A stretch of DNA of 6,881 nucleotides from an uncultured Bacteroides sp. (GCA_934716785.1 CAKUYM010000231.1:1-6881), one strand, 5' to 3'; shown: positions 1 through 4,471, counted from the stretch's first letter. The notes: generated from the letters alone by a model not told the origin. Program-made: numbers and translations.

Positions 1-21
1 GGCTGCCTTTTGATAATCGTG

Positions 22-276
22 TTATTTCATCATTGAATCCACTCTGCCAGTTACAGTAATACCAATAATGTAACCTATATCGCAAGTACATTCATTCAGT
101 TTAGTGACTGTTTCATCCATGCAGTCCCATTGTCCGGCATCCCTTAGTTCTTTTTCATCCATCGTATTAGAAACGATATTACGAGCCTGATTTATAAGGC
201 ATAATGCTTTCAATAATTCAGAGTGAACAGCACCGTTCTTTATCTCTTCGATGTTAATTTCTGCTTTCATAGTCAT
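22..276 (-). CDS. Small hypothetical protein, 84 aa, coupled to the SH3-barrel gene
   Basis: I do not recognise this protein. The open frame extends further upstream, but I place the start at the ATG on 276-274 (MTMKAEIN...) because it overlaps the TGA stop of the upstream gene in an ATGA arrangement, which is typical of translational coupling; the longer frame would lie inside that gene. The 84 residues are soluble-looking and probably mostly helical. They contain several cysteines (one in a CLINQAR segment, one in QWDCMDE, two as CTC), a predicted amphipathic helix around residues 17-37, and no signal peptide or clear membrane segment. The pair with a DUF2693-like gene suggests a small accessory operon of a Bacteroidales mobile element. 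No terminator is visible in the 21 bases left downstream, so the operon may continue off the left edge. Existence as a gene is likely; function is unknown. Confidence 0.6.
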   Translation of the reverse strand: MTMKAEINIEEIKNGAVHSELLKALCLINQARNIVSNTMDEKELRDAGQWDCMDETVTKLNECTCDIGYIIGITVTGRVDSMMK

Positions 277-605
277 GCGATTTTGATAAGGTTGAACTTC
301 TTGAATGAACGAAACTCGTTCTTCTCGCAATCAAAATAGGTAAATAGGTTTTCATTAGGTTTGCGACCTGTACCTTTTACATTGTCGGCTATCACTTCGT
401 CACGTAACGTACCGAATGCTTGACGAATTTCGCCCGAAACTTTCTGATAGAAGAACTGAACCGTTCTTTTCTTCATCTGTGCTTTCAGTTTCAGAAGCAA
501 CCAACTTCTTTTTAGACACTCTGAGAAACTTTCACCTGTGATTCTGAACATCTGCCATGCAGTACTCATAACCTCTTTCATCTGACTTCTAAATTTTGTG
601 CTCAT
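273..605 (-). CDS. SH3 beta-barrel fold-containing protein (DUF2693-like)
   Basis: This 110-residue protein resembles the DUF2693 / 'SH3 beta-barrel fold-containing' proteins that are common in Bacteroidales phages and conjugative elements. Residues 1-45 are helical (FRSQMKEVMSTAWQMFRITGESFSECLKRSW). Residues 46-110 are the beta part, with the family-like stretches VQFFYQK, AFGTLRDE, GTGRKPNE and TYFDCEKNEFRSFKKFNLIKI. The length matches the family. Its molecular role is not established as far as I know. It is the first gene of a minus-strand operon and overlaps the next gene by an ATGA. Its promoter probably lies in the palindrome at 645-686 (-33 ATTG on 683-680, -7 TTACTTTG on 659-652), which gives a leader of about 40 nt. 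An A-rich leader without a Shine-Dalgarno sequence precedes the ATG, which is normal for Bacteroidetes. Family call from motif memory; fairly confident. Confidence 0.8.
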   Translation of the reverse strand: MSTKFRSQMKEVMSTAWQMFRITGESFSECLKRSWLLLKLKAQMKKRTVQFFYQKVSGEIRQAFGTLRDEVIADNVKGTGRKPNENLFTYFDCEKNEFRSFKKFNLIKIA

Positions 606-644
606 ACTCTTATATGTTTTAAATTATACTACTTCGTTTAATTT

Positions 645-686
645 GATATTGCAAAGTAAAACTAATTAGTTTAATTTTGCAATATC
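645..686. promoter_or_regulatory. 42-bp near-perfect palindrome, probable operator over two divergent promoters
   Basis: The outer arms GATATTGCAAA (645-655) and TTTGCAATATC (676-686) are perfect 11-bp inverted repeats. They share the centre 665/666 with the inner palindrome AAACTAATTAGTTT (659-672). Only two of 21 base pairs mismatch (656/675 and 658/673). Because of the symmetry each strand carries the same promoter layout: ATTG in one arm and a TTTG-ending -7 box in the other, 20 bp apart. The plus-strand version is ATTG 648-651 with TAATTTTG 672-679, a full TAnnTTTG match. The minus-strand version is ATTG 683-680 with TTACTTTG 659-652, one mismatch. A dimeric repressor bound here would block both directions; the XRE protein encoded just downstream is the obvious candidate, by inference. 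Confidence 0.7.
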
Positions 687-710
687 TAAAGCAATAAATA
701 ATGTTAAAAA

Positions 711-732
711 TAAAACTAAGTAGATTTATTTT
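711..732 (+). repeat. Second, degenerate copy of the palindrome core
   Basis: These 22 bases match the palindrome core at 657-678 in 19 of 22 positions, on the same strand and 54 bp further on. Both copies begin TAAAACTAA and end in TTTT. The 3' half-site is altered here (GTAGATTT in place of TTAGTTTA). Fifty-four base pairs is close to five helical turns, so this may be a secondary operator half-site between the palindrome and the repressor promoter. The AT-rich background makes this less certain than the main palindrome. Confidence 0.4.
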
Positions 733-741
733 AGTCATATA

Positions 742-773
742 ATTGTATTATGTGGTATAAATATCTATTTTTG
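742..773 (+). promoter_or_regulatory. Bacteroidetes-type promoter for the first XRE gene
   Basis: ATTG at 742-745 is followed by a 20-bp spacer and TATTTTTG at 766-773, a full match to the Bacteroidetes -7 consensus TAnnTTTG. Transcription would begin near 780, leaving a leader of only about 15 nt before the ATG at 796. This is the closer of two plus-strand promoters; the other lies in the palindrome at 645-686. Confidence 0.65.
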
Positions 774-795
774 CCGAATAAAACTATATAGTATT

Positions 796-1083
796 ATGGA
801 CTTTAGAACAAGGATAAAAGAACTCTGTCAAGGGCAAGGTATAACTCAAAAAGAGTTAGCAGAAAAAATGGGAATATCTGATATAAGTCTGAATAAGACT
901 TTACGAGGGGAATATCCGCAGTTGCAAACATTAGAAAAGATTGCGAATACATTAAATGTTCCTATTGCCGAACTATTTGAAAAGCCGAATGCCAGTAATG
1001 TTATCGGTTTCGTAAAAGTGGGAGATACCGTACATGAGGTGAAGTCTGCGGAGGATGTGAAGAATTTAGCTGAAAGGTTATGA
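796..1083 (+). CDS. XRE/Cro-family HTH transcriptional regulator, probably truncated at the C-terminus
   Basis: This 95-residue DNA-binding protein has an HTH_3/XRE domain at about residues 7-61: RIKELCQGQGITQKELAEKMGISDISLNKTLRGEYPQ, then the helix LQTLEKIANTLNVPIAELF. A short tail at 71-91 (GFVKVGDTVHEVKSAEDVKNL) looks like a beta hairpin plus helix, a tail seen in Bacteroidales phage repressors. It probably controls its own promoter and the divergent minus-strand genes through the palindrome at 645-686. It starts at the only sensible ATG, 15 nt behind a strong promoter. Its stop overlaps the next ATG (ATGA at 1080-1083). The ending ...LAERL is abrupt, and a matching continuation is found in the remnant at 1574-1663, so I infer that the original C-terminal coiled coil was cut off by an insertion. 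The HTH call is secure; the truncation is an inference. Confidence 0.9.
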   Translation: MDFRTRIKELCQGQGITQKELAEKMGISDISLNKTLRGEYPQLQTLEKIANTLNVPIAELFEKPNASNVIGFVKVGDTVHEVKSAEDVKNLAERL

Positions 1084-1573
1084 TTATGGAAACAATTACA
1101 AAATACGACACTATTATCAATTTCTTTTTAGATAATTGGATTATAGCTACCATTGTTGTAGCAGCTGTAGTAATAGGGTCCATTCCTTCATTAAGAGAGG
1201 GAGTTTTGATTTTATTTGGCAAAAATCGAAGAAAGAATGAGGATATTGGTTATAAAATAGATACTCAATTGCTTCGATTGCTTATAAAAGCAGATGAAGC
1301 AATAAGAAAAGAGAACCAAGATTATGATTTGTATGGTTGTGGTTCTGAATTTAGTGATGTTTATGCTTTATCTAATTATTTAGTTAAATTTAAAGTTAGG
1401 TACCAGAAGGATAAAAATGCCAAAATTATTATAGATAGCAATGATGACCTTTGTAACTTAGATAAAGAAAGTGAATGTTATAATGGCTTTGAGGAGCCAC
1501 GTTATTATGAGGTTATAGGGAAAATACACAAAAGCATTCAACGTCTTTTAGAAAAACGATTGCCTAAATAAGC
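1078..1573. other. Candidate insertion of about 0.5 kb within the repressor 3' end
   Basis: This segment is clearly poorer in GC (about 28 percent in the lines I counted, 1261-1440) than the repressor 3' end before it (about 44 percent over 961-1080) and the remnant after it (43 percent over 1574-1663). Joining AGG at 1075-1077 to AGG at 1574-1576 restores one open frame from the HTH domain into a coiled-coil tail (...LAE-RLEEELAEIKEEQ...). The segment holds exactly one gene. There are no terminal inverted repeats, and only AGG is shared at the two junctions, so this is not an IS element; illegitimate recombination carrying a cargo gene is more likely. Confidence 0.5.
1080..1571 (+). CDS. Hypothetical single-pass membrane protein, 163 aa
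   Basis: I do not recognise this family. One hydrophobic segment at about residues 19-37 (NWIIATIVVAAVVIGSI) is followed by a second, weaker hydrophobic stretch at 41-47 and then a positive cluster, GKNRRKN (48-54). This fits one membrane anchor with the remaining 110 residues in the cytoplasm. The C-terminal part is hydrophilic and mostly helical (LLRLLIKADEAIRKENQDYDLYG, then SDVYALSNYLVKFKVRYQKDKNAKIIID). The start at 1080 overlaps the repressor stop; the ATG at 1086 is an alternative only two codons later. GC and codon use are much more AT-rich than in the neighbours, which points to separate acquisition. A small membrane protein beside a phage repressor is a common position for superinfection-exclusion or other lysogenic-conversion genes, but nothing in the sequence proves that role. 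Confidence 0.7.
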   Translation: MIMETITKYDTIINFFLDNWIIATIVVAAVVIGSIPSLREGVLILFGKNRRKNEDIGYKIDTQLLRLLIKADEAIRKENQDYDLYGCGSEFSDVYALSNYLVKFKVRYQKDKNAKIIIDSNDDLCNLDKESECYNGFEEPRYYEVIGKIHKSIQRLLEKRLPK

Positions 1574-1663
1574 AGGCTGGAAGAGGAGCTTGCAGAAATC
1601 AAGGAAGAACAGGCGGCAAAGAATAATCAAATCGGAAATACAGAACAGAAAAACGCATCTTAG
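1574..1663 (+). pseudogene. Orphan coiled-coil tail, likely the severed 3' end of the XRE gene
   Basis: In the frame starting at 1574 the DNA reads RLEEELAEIKEEQ followed by about 16 more charged residues to a TAG at 1661-1663. It is a plausible coiled-coil protein end with good codon use, yet there is no start codon: the only codons before the upstream in-frame stop (TAA at 1565-1567) are ATA and AGC. The first two residues, RL, repeat the last two of the HTH protein (AERL), and the terminator at 1715-1748 follows. I infer that this was once continuous with the repressor gene at 796-1083. Confidence 0.5.
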
Positions 1664-1714
1664 TCAGAAGAAATACGGGGTTTATAATTTTGTGATAAGA
1701 AAAATAGAACAGTT

Positions 1715-1748
1715 AGCGGTGATTCTTCGGAATTGCCGCTATTTTTTT
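1715..1748 (+). terminator. Rho-independent terminator with UUCG tetraloop
   Basis: The 11-bp stem pairs AGCGGTGATTC (1715-1725) with GAATTGCCGCT (1730-1740) and includes two G-U pairs. The loop TTCG is closed by C-G, the extra-stable cUUCGg tetraloop. Seven T residues follow at 1742-1748. It ends the repressor/membrane-protein unit and insulates hicAB. Confidence 0.9.
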
Positions 1749-1775
1749 GTTTGATTGAAACTTTTCTCTATTTAT

Positions 1776-1806
1776 TTTGTTTTGTAACTAAAATTAGTTA
1801 CATTTG
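1776..1806 (+). promoter_or_regulatory. hicAB promoter with an internal inverted-repeat operator
   Basis: TTTG at 1776-1779, a 19-bp spacer and TACATTTG at 1799-1806 form a full Bacteroidetes-type promoter, with transcription expected around 1813. Inside it is a perfect inverted repeat, GTAACTAA-AA-TTAGTTAC (1784-1801), which fills the space between the two boxes and overlaps the -7 box. This is the expected place for autorepression by the ribbon-helix-helix domain of HicB. Its half-site ACTAA/TTAGT resembles the inner half-sites of the palindrome at 645-686. Confidence 0.75.
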
Positions 1807-1824
1807 CAGAAAGAACGAACTAGT

Positions 1825-2085
1825 ATGGGTACTAAAGAAAAACTGATAAACCGTTTTTGTAAACAGCCTAAAGACTTCACTTATGAAGAAACCTTAAAGC
1901 TGCTGTCTGTTTTTGGATACAGTGAACACAACAAAGGTGCAACATCCGGCTCTCGTGTAAGGTTCAAGAATGAACAGACGGGACAATATATTGATATTCA
2001 CAAACCCCATCCAGGCAGCATAATGAAAGCTTGGATGATGAAAACAATATATCAGCATTTGAAAAGTAATGGTTTAATTAAATAA
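1825..2085 (+). CDS. hicA: HicA-family mRNA interferase toxin
   Basis: HicA toxins are small double-stranded-RNA-binding-fold proteins that cleave mRNA and are neutralised by HicB. This 86-residue protein has the family layout: KEKLINRFCKQPKDFTYEETLKLLSVFGY (residues 4-32), then SGSRVRF (41-47), HKPHPG (59-64) and the closing helix MMKTIYQHLKSNGLI. I start it at the ATG on 1825. A TTG at 1804 extends the frame but lies inside the -7 promoter box and could not be translated from this promoter. The position that carries the catalytic His in the classic GSH motif is Arg here (GSR), so the His residues at 59 and 62 are the likelier active-site candidates; this variant is common in the HKPHP-type group. 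It is followed 10 nt later by hicB, the usual toxin-first order. Confidence 0.9.
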   Translation: MGTKEKLINRFCKQPKDFTYEETLKLLSVFGYSEHNKGATSGSRVRFKNEQTGQYIDIHKPHPGSIMKAWMMKTIYQHLKSNGLIK

Positions 2086-2095
2086 AAGAATTGAT

Positions 2096-2437
2096 ATGGA
2101 CTACTTGGAATATAAAGGATATAAAGGTTCTGTAGAATACAGCAAAGCTGATAACTGCCTTTTTGGAAAGGTACTTGGAATGAGTAAGGATTTGATTCTT
2201 TATGAAGGCAGTACCATTGATGAACTCCGTGCCGATTTTGAGGCCGGAATTGAAAGCTATCTTGCCGGATGCTTGGCCGATGGTGTGGAACCTCGCAAAC
2301 CATATAGCGGAACGTTGAATATTCGTATCTCACCAGAGATTCATAGTAAGATTGCTATGCTGGCACAAGAAGCTGGAACAACTATCAATGGATATATAAA
2401 ACAGGCTTTAGAGAAGCAATTGCAATTAACGCACTAA
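2096..2437 (+). CDS. hicB: HicB-family antitoxin with ribbon-helix-helix domain
   Basis: This is the partner of the preceding toxin gene. Residues 1-65 form the partly degraded RNase-H-like HicB domain (YKGYKGSVEYSKADNCLFGKVLGM, then a DLILYEGSTIDELRADFEAGIESYL helix region), which binds and blocks HicA. Residues 72-110 form a ribbon-helix-helix DNA-binding domain (GTLNIRISPEIHSKIAMLAQ, EAGTTINGYIKQALEKQL). The length of 113 residues is normal. The RHH domain should bind the inverted repeat at 1784-1801 and autoregulate the operon. The terminator at 2460-2490 follows. Both domains look intact, so the pair is probably functional, serving stability of the element or possibly defence against other phages. 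Confidence 0.9.
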   Translation: MDYLEYKGYKGSVEYSKADNCLFGKVLGMSKDLILYEGSTIDELRADFEAGIESYLAGCLADGVEPRKPYSGTLNIRISPEIHSKIAMLAQEAGTTINGYIKQALEKQLQLTH

Positions 2438-2459
2438 TCAGTCTCTTGGAAATTTATTT

Positions 2460-2490
2460 AAGGCGTGATTCCATTCGGTTTCACGCCTTT
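2460..2490. terminator. Shared terminator between convergent hicB and the second XRE gene
   Basis: A 9-bp stem pairs AAGGCGTGA (2460-2468) with TCACGCCTT (2481-2489) around a 12-nt loop that can add a CC/GG pairing. On the plus strand it is followed by TT(TT)AATTT; on the minus strand by an A/T-rich run. It lies in the 58-nt gap between two convergent stop codons, so it probably works in both directions. Confidence 0.8.
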
Positions 2491-2495
2491 TAATT

Positions 2496-2768
2496 TCATT
2501 CCCCAGTATCTTCCACTAACTTTAACCTTGCTCCACACTTGGGGCAAGTGAAATGAAACATTTCCTCTCCATCCTCTCTTAGTAATTCGGAAACAGAAAT
2601 ACCCAAGATTGATGCTATCTCCTTTAGCTTATCAAGTGACGGATTCCCATTGATAATTTGAGAAAGCGAAGATTGACTCATACCTTTTTCTCCGTTTTTG
2701 TTAGTCATCAAAGCTGCGACCTGACTAATTGTAAATCCTCTTTTTTGAATTTGCTCTTTAATAGACAT
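2496..2768 (-). CDS. XRE-family HTH regulator with a CPKCG tail
   Basis: This 90-residue regulator has an XRE HTH domain at residues 2-63 (IKEQIQKRGFTISQVAALMTNKN, MSQSSLSQIINGNPSLDKLKEIASILGISVSELL). A short tail (FHFTCPKCGARLKLVED, 71-87) holds a single Cys-x2-Cys knuckle, C75 and C78. One knuckle is half a zinc ribbon, so metal would have to be shared in a dimer; similar tails occur on Bacteroidales phage repressors. I start it at the ATG on 2768-2766: the 15 extra upstream residues of the open frame (hydrophobic, IFLSLFHYL) run back through the -7 box on 2800-2793. It is divergent from the amidoligase cassette and convergent with hicB. It probably controls itself and the cassette through repeats in 2772-2943; this is an inference. 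Confidence 0.88.
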   Translation of the reverse strand: MSIKEQIQKRGFTISQVAALMTNKNGEKGMSQSSLSQIINGNPSLDKLKEIASILGISVSELLREDGEEMFHFTCPKCGARLKLVEDTGE

Positions 2769-2771
2769 AGT

Positions 2772-2943
2772 TATAAGTTTTAAATAATGGAACAAAGATA
2801 GGAAAATAATCAATTATGCGCACTAAATATAAGATATATATTATATAACACATCTTTTTAATAAGTTTTAAATTATTTACTCATACAAGTTAATTATAAG
2901 TTAAATCTAATATTCTACATATTATTATAAGATATAACTTATA
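2772..2943. promoter_or_regulatory. Control region with repeated TATAAG half-sites between XRE gene and amidoligase cassette
   Basis: TATAAG occurs on the plus strand at 2772-2777, 2828-2833, 2895-2900 and 2926-2931, and inverted as CTTATA at 2938-2943. The last two form an inverted repeat with a 6-bp gap that reaches into the amidoligase -7 box. A 13-bp direct repeat (ATAAGTTTTAAAT) is also present at 2773-2785 and 2861-2873. The 226 bp from 2769 to 2994 contain no credible gene. The pattern suits repressor or activator binding, with the divergent XRE protein as the nearest candidate. Confidence 0.45.
2793..2800 (-). promoter_or_regulatory. -7 box of the second XRE gene promoter
   Basis: Read on the minus strand, TATCTTTG (2800-2793) matches TAnnTTTG fully. 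The -33 position about 20 bp upstream reads AGTG (2824-2821), a weak match. The leader would be about 18 nt and ends in an A-rich ATTTAAAACTTATAACT leader before the ATG at 2768. The weak -33 box could mean low or regulated expression. Confidence 0.5.
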
Positions 2944-2949
2944 TATTTG
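2942..2949 (+). promoter_or_regulatory. -7 box of the amidoligase/amidotransferase cassette
   Basis: TATATTTG is a full match to TAnnTTTG and would start transcription near 2956, about 38 nt before the ATG at 2995. No good TTTG is found at the -33 position (the bases around 2917-2922 read ACATAT), so the promoter may be weak or depend on an activator. The inverted repeat 2926-2943 overlaps it. Confidence 0.5.
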
Positions 2950-2994
2950 CAACGTGATTCAGAAACGAAGTATAAACACTAAAAGCATAGAATT

Positions 2995-3867
2995 ATGAAA
3001 ACTTTAAAAGAGCAAGTAGATGAGATTGTAAAGAGTAACAAGCCAAAACAAGCAAAGTCTGTATCTTTGGTGAAGTTAGGTCTGTCATCATACGAAGTAA
3101 GCCTTTTGTTAGGTTTTATCAAAGTACAGAAAGGTTCTAAGTTCAACGCTAACATGTTAACCTTTGGTGTTGAATGTGAGACTTACAATGTAGTGCGTGA
3201 CGCTCTTATTAGAGAGGTAGAGCTAAGAAACATCTCTATTCAGTCAGAGGGCTACAATCATAGAGACAATAATCACTATTATAAGATTGTCTCTGATGCT
3301 TCTATTCAAGGCGTAAACGGACAAGAGATAGTAAGCCCTATCTTAAAAGGCAAACAAGGTTTAAACAGCCTTAGAATGGTTTGCAATTCTCTGAACGCTA
3401 TAGATGCCAAGGTGAACAAATCAACAGGTCTTCATATCCATTTTGACGCATCAAAAATCAGCGATTCTCACTTTGTTCAGATTTTCAAGAACTATCAGAT
3501 ATTAGAAAACGTGATTGATTCATTTATGCCAGTCTCACGAAGAGCGCAAAATAACGTTTACTGCCGATCTATACAAGGTCTTAATTACAATACATGTACC
3601 ACAAAGTCAGATATTATCAGAGTGAACGGCACACGCTATCGCAAAGTGAATGCTGAAAGCTATCTATCTCATAAAACAGTTGAGTTTCGCCAACATTCAG
3701 GTACAACCGACTATGATAAGATAGCCAACTGGATAAACTTTCTTAGAAAGCTGATTCAGTACTCTTATGAAAACGAGATTCAAGAATGTACATCAATTGA
3801 ACAAATACCTTTCTTGACAGAGACAGAAAAAAGATACTTCATTAACCGCAGAGAGGCTCTTAATTGA
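2995..3867 (+). CDS. GS-like amidoligase (Amidoligase_2 type COOH-NH2 ligase)
   Basis: Amidoligases of this type share the glutamine-synthetase catalytic fold and are predicted to join an amine to a carboxylate with ATP, forming amide or isopeptide bonds. The 290-residue protein shows the expected motifs in order: TFGVECET (56-63, first-strand glutamates for metal/ATP), KIVSDASI (97-104), EIVSPIL (111-117), TGLHIHFDAS (144-153, the family's GxHxH signature), SRR (181-183), RYRKVN (214-219) and TVEFRQHSGT (228-237). The first 50 residues are a Lys-rich, helical extension. No signal peptide or membrane segment is seen, so it acts in the cytoplasm. Only 25 nt separate it from a class II amidotransferase gene, which could supply ammonia from glutamine. 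The substrate cannot be read from sequence. All key motif residues appear present, so it is probably active. Confidence 0.85.
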   Translation: MKTLKEQVDEIVKSNKPKQAKSVSLVKLGLSSYEVSLLLGFIKVQKGSKFNANMLTFGVECETYNVVRDALIREVELRNISIQSEGYNHRDNNHYYKIVSDASIQGVNGQEIVSPILKGKQGLNSLRMVCNSLNAIDAKVNKSTGLHIHFDASKISDSHFVQIFKNYQILENVIDSFMPVSRRAQNNVYCRSIQGLNYNTCTTKSDIIRVNGTRYRKVNAESYLSHKTVEFRQHSGTTDYDKIANWINFLRKLIQYSYENEIQECTSIEQIPFLTETEKRYFINRREALN

Positions 3868-3874
3868 GCCTTTC
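3851..3874 (+). other. Stem-loop over the amidoligase stop codon
   Basis: GAGAGGCTC (3851-3859) can pair with GAGCCTTTC (3866-3874), a 9-bp stem with one G-U pair and a 6-nt loop. The TGA stop (3865-3867) lies in the loop/stem junction. There is no T-tract after it (TGCAAAATAC follows), so it is unlikely to be a terminator. It may slow decay of the upstream message or tune translation of the amidotransferase 19 nt downstream. Confidence 0.4.
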
Positions 3875-3892
3875 TGCAAAATACAAAGAATT

Positions 3893-4408
3893 ATGTGTGT
3901 TATAATTTACAAGCCAGCAGGCAGAGATTTGCCAAGTTTAGACATATTGGATAGGGCGTATAGAAGGAACCCTCACGGGTGTGGCATCGTCTCGCCAAGT
4001 GTATTTTACAAAGGATTGTCTTATGCTTCATTCAAGAAGAACTTGAAAGAATGCTGCAAAGAAGAGCCTTTATTGATTCATTTCAGATACGCCACACATG
4101 GCAGCGTGAAAAAGTCGAATTGCCACCCGTTCTATGACAAAGAGACTAAAACGTACTTCATGCACAACGGTATTATTAGCGGTATCAATCCATTAAAAGA
4201 TAAAACGGATTCAGAGTGTGCATTTAGGCGAATTTTACAGCCATATATCAACAAATACGGTTTGGATTCTGTAGAACTTTTTAAAACAGCAAACCAAGTG
4301 AAGGGCTTTCATTCTAAATTTGCTTTCATGCAAGGCAATAACGTGAGGTTGTTTGGCGAGTTCTTTCAGTACCAAGACTGCTACTTTTCAAATTTGAGGT
4401 TTCTATAG
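3893..4408 (+). CDS. Stand-alone class II glutamine amidotransferase domain (Ntn hydrolase)
   Basis: Class II amidotransferase domains hydrolyse glutamine to glutamate and ammonia using an N-terminal Cys exposed by Met removal. This 171-residue protein begins MCVIIYKP, so Cys2 is the expected nucleophile. Further family motifs follow: NPHGCGIV (26-33), LIHFRYATHGS (61-71, with the substrate-binding Arg), NCHPF (76-80), FMHNGII (89-95, oxyanion Asn-Gly) and TDSE (105-108). There is no synthase, SIS or PRPP-binding domain, so the ammonia must be used by another protein; the amidoligase 25 nt upstream is the natural partner. The short length fits the isolated domain. It is followed by a strong terminator, so the cassette has just two genes. 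The fold call is secure; the coupling to the amidoligase is inferred from context. A different reaction, such as peptidase or amide hydrolysis by the Ntn fold, is possible. Confidence 0.87.
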   Translation: MCVIIYKPAGRDLPSLDILDRAYRRNPHGCGIVSPSVFYKGLSYASFKKNLKECCKEEPLLIHFRYATHGSVKKSNCHPFYDKETKTYFMHNGIISGINPLKDKTDSECAFRRILQPYINKYGLDSVELFKTANQVKGFHSKFAFMQGNNVRLFGEFFQYQDCYFSNLRFL

Positions 4409-4434
4409 TGTTTGTTTAGTGTTTATTTCGTTAT

Positions 4435-4460
4435 GGCGTGGCAATGGTCACGCCTTTTTT
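4435..4460 (+). terminator. Rho-independent terminator of the amidoligase cassette
   Basis: GGCGTGGC (4435-4442) pairs with GTCACGCC (4447-4454), an 8-bp stem with one G-U pair and an AATG loop, followed by six T (4455-4460). It lies 26 nt after the amidotransferase stop and separates the cassette from the head operon. It shares the GGCGTG/CACGCC stem with the terminator at 2460-2490. Confidence 0.88.
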
Positions 4461-4471
4461 ATGTCATTTTC

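Noticed and set aside
645..732. CRISPR-like repeat/spacer pattern in the palindrome and its degenerate copy
   Set aside because: There are only two copies, one imperfect, with no regular spacer series and no cas genes; an operator explanation is simpler.
1001..1222. Minus-strand open frame of 73 codons over the repressor/membrane-gene junction
   Set aside because: It is antisense to two plausible genes; its hydrophobic run is the complement of the membrane segment on the plus strand.
1078..1573. Insertion sequence or transposon
   Set aside because: There is no transposase, no terminal inverted repeats and only three shared bases at the junctions.
1804..1824. TTG start extending HicA by seven residues
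   Set aside because: The TTG is part of the -7 box TACATTTG, upstream of the expected transcription start, and HicA proteins normally begin close to the KEKLI segment.
2769..2813. Fifteen-residue hydrophobic N-terminal extension of the second XRE protein, resembling a signal peptide
   Set aside because: It would reach back over the -7 box at 2793-2800, and a cytoplasmic DNA-binding protein needs no such segment. The ATG at 2768 gives a normal XRE start.
2758..2853. Minus-strand frame of 31 codons from the ATG at 2853 behind the second ATAAGTTTTAAAT repeat
   Set aside because: The duplicated leader-like sequence is suggestive, but the frame is a by-product of AT-rich DNA, covers the XRE promoter and has no family resemblance.
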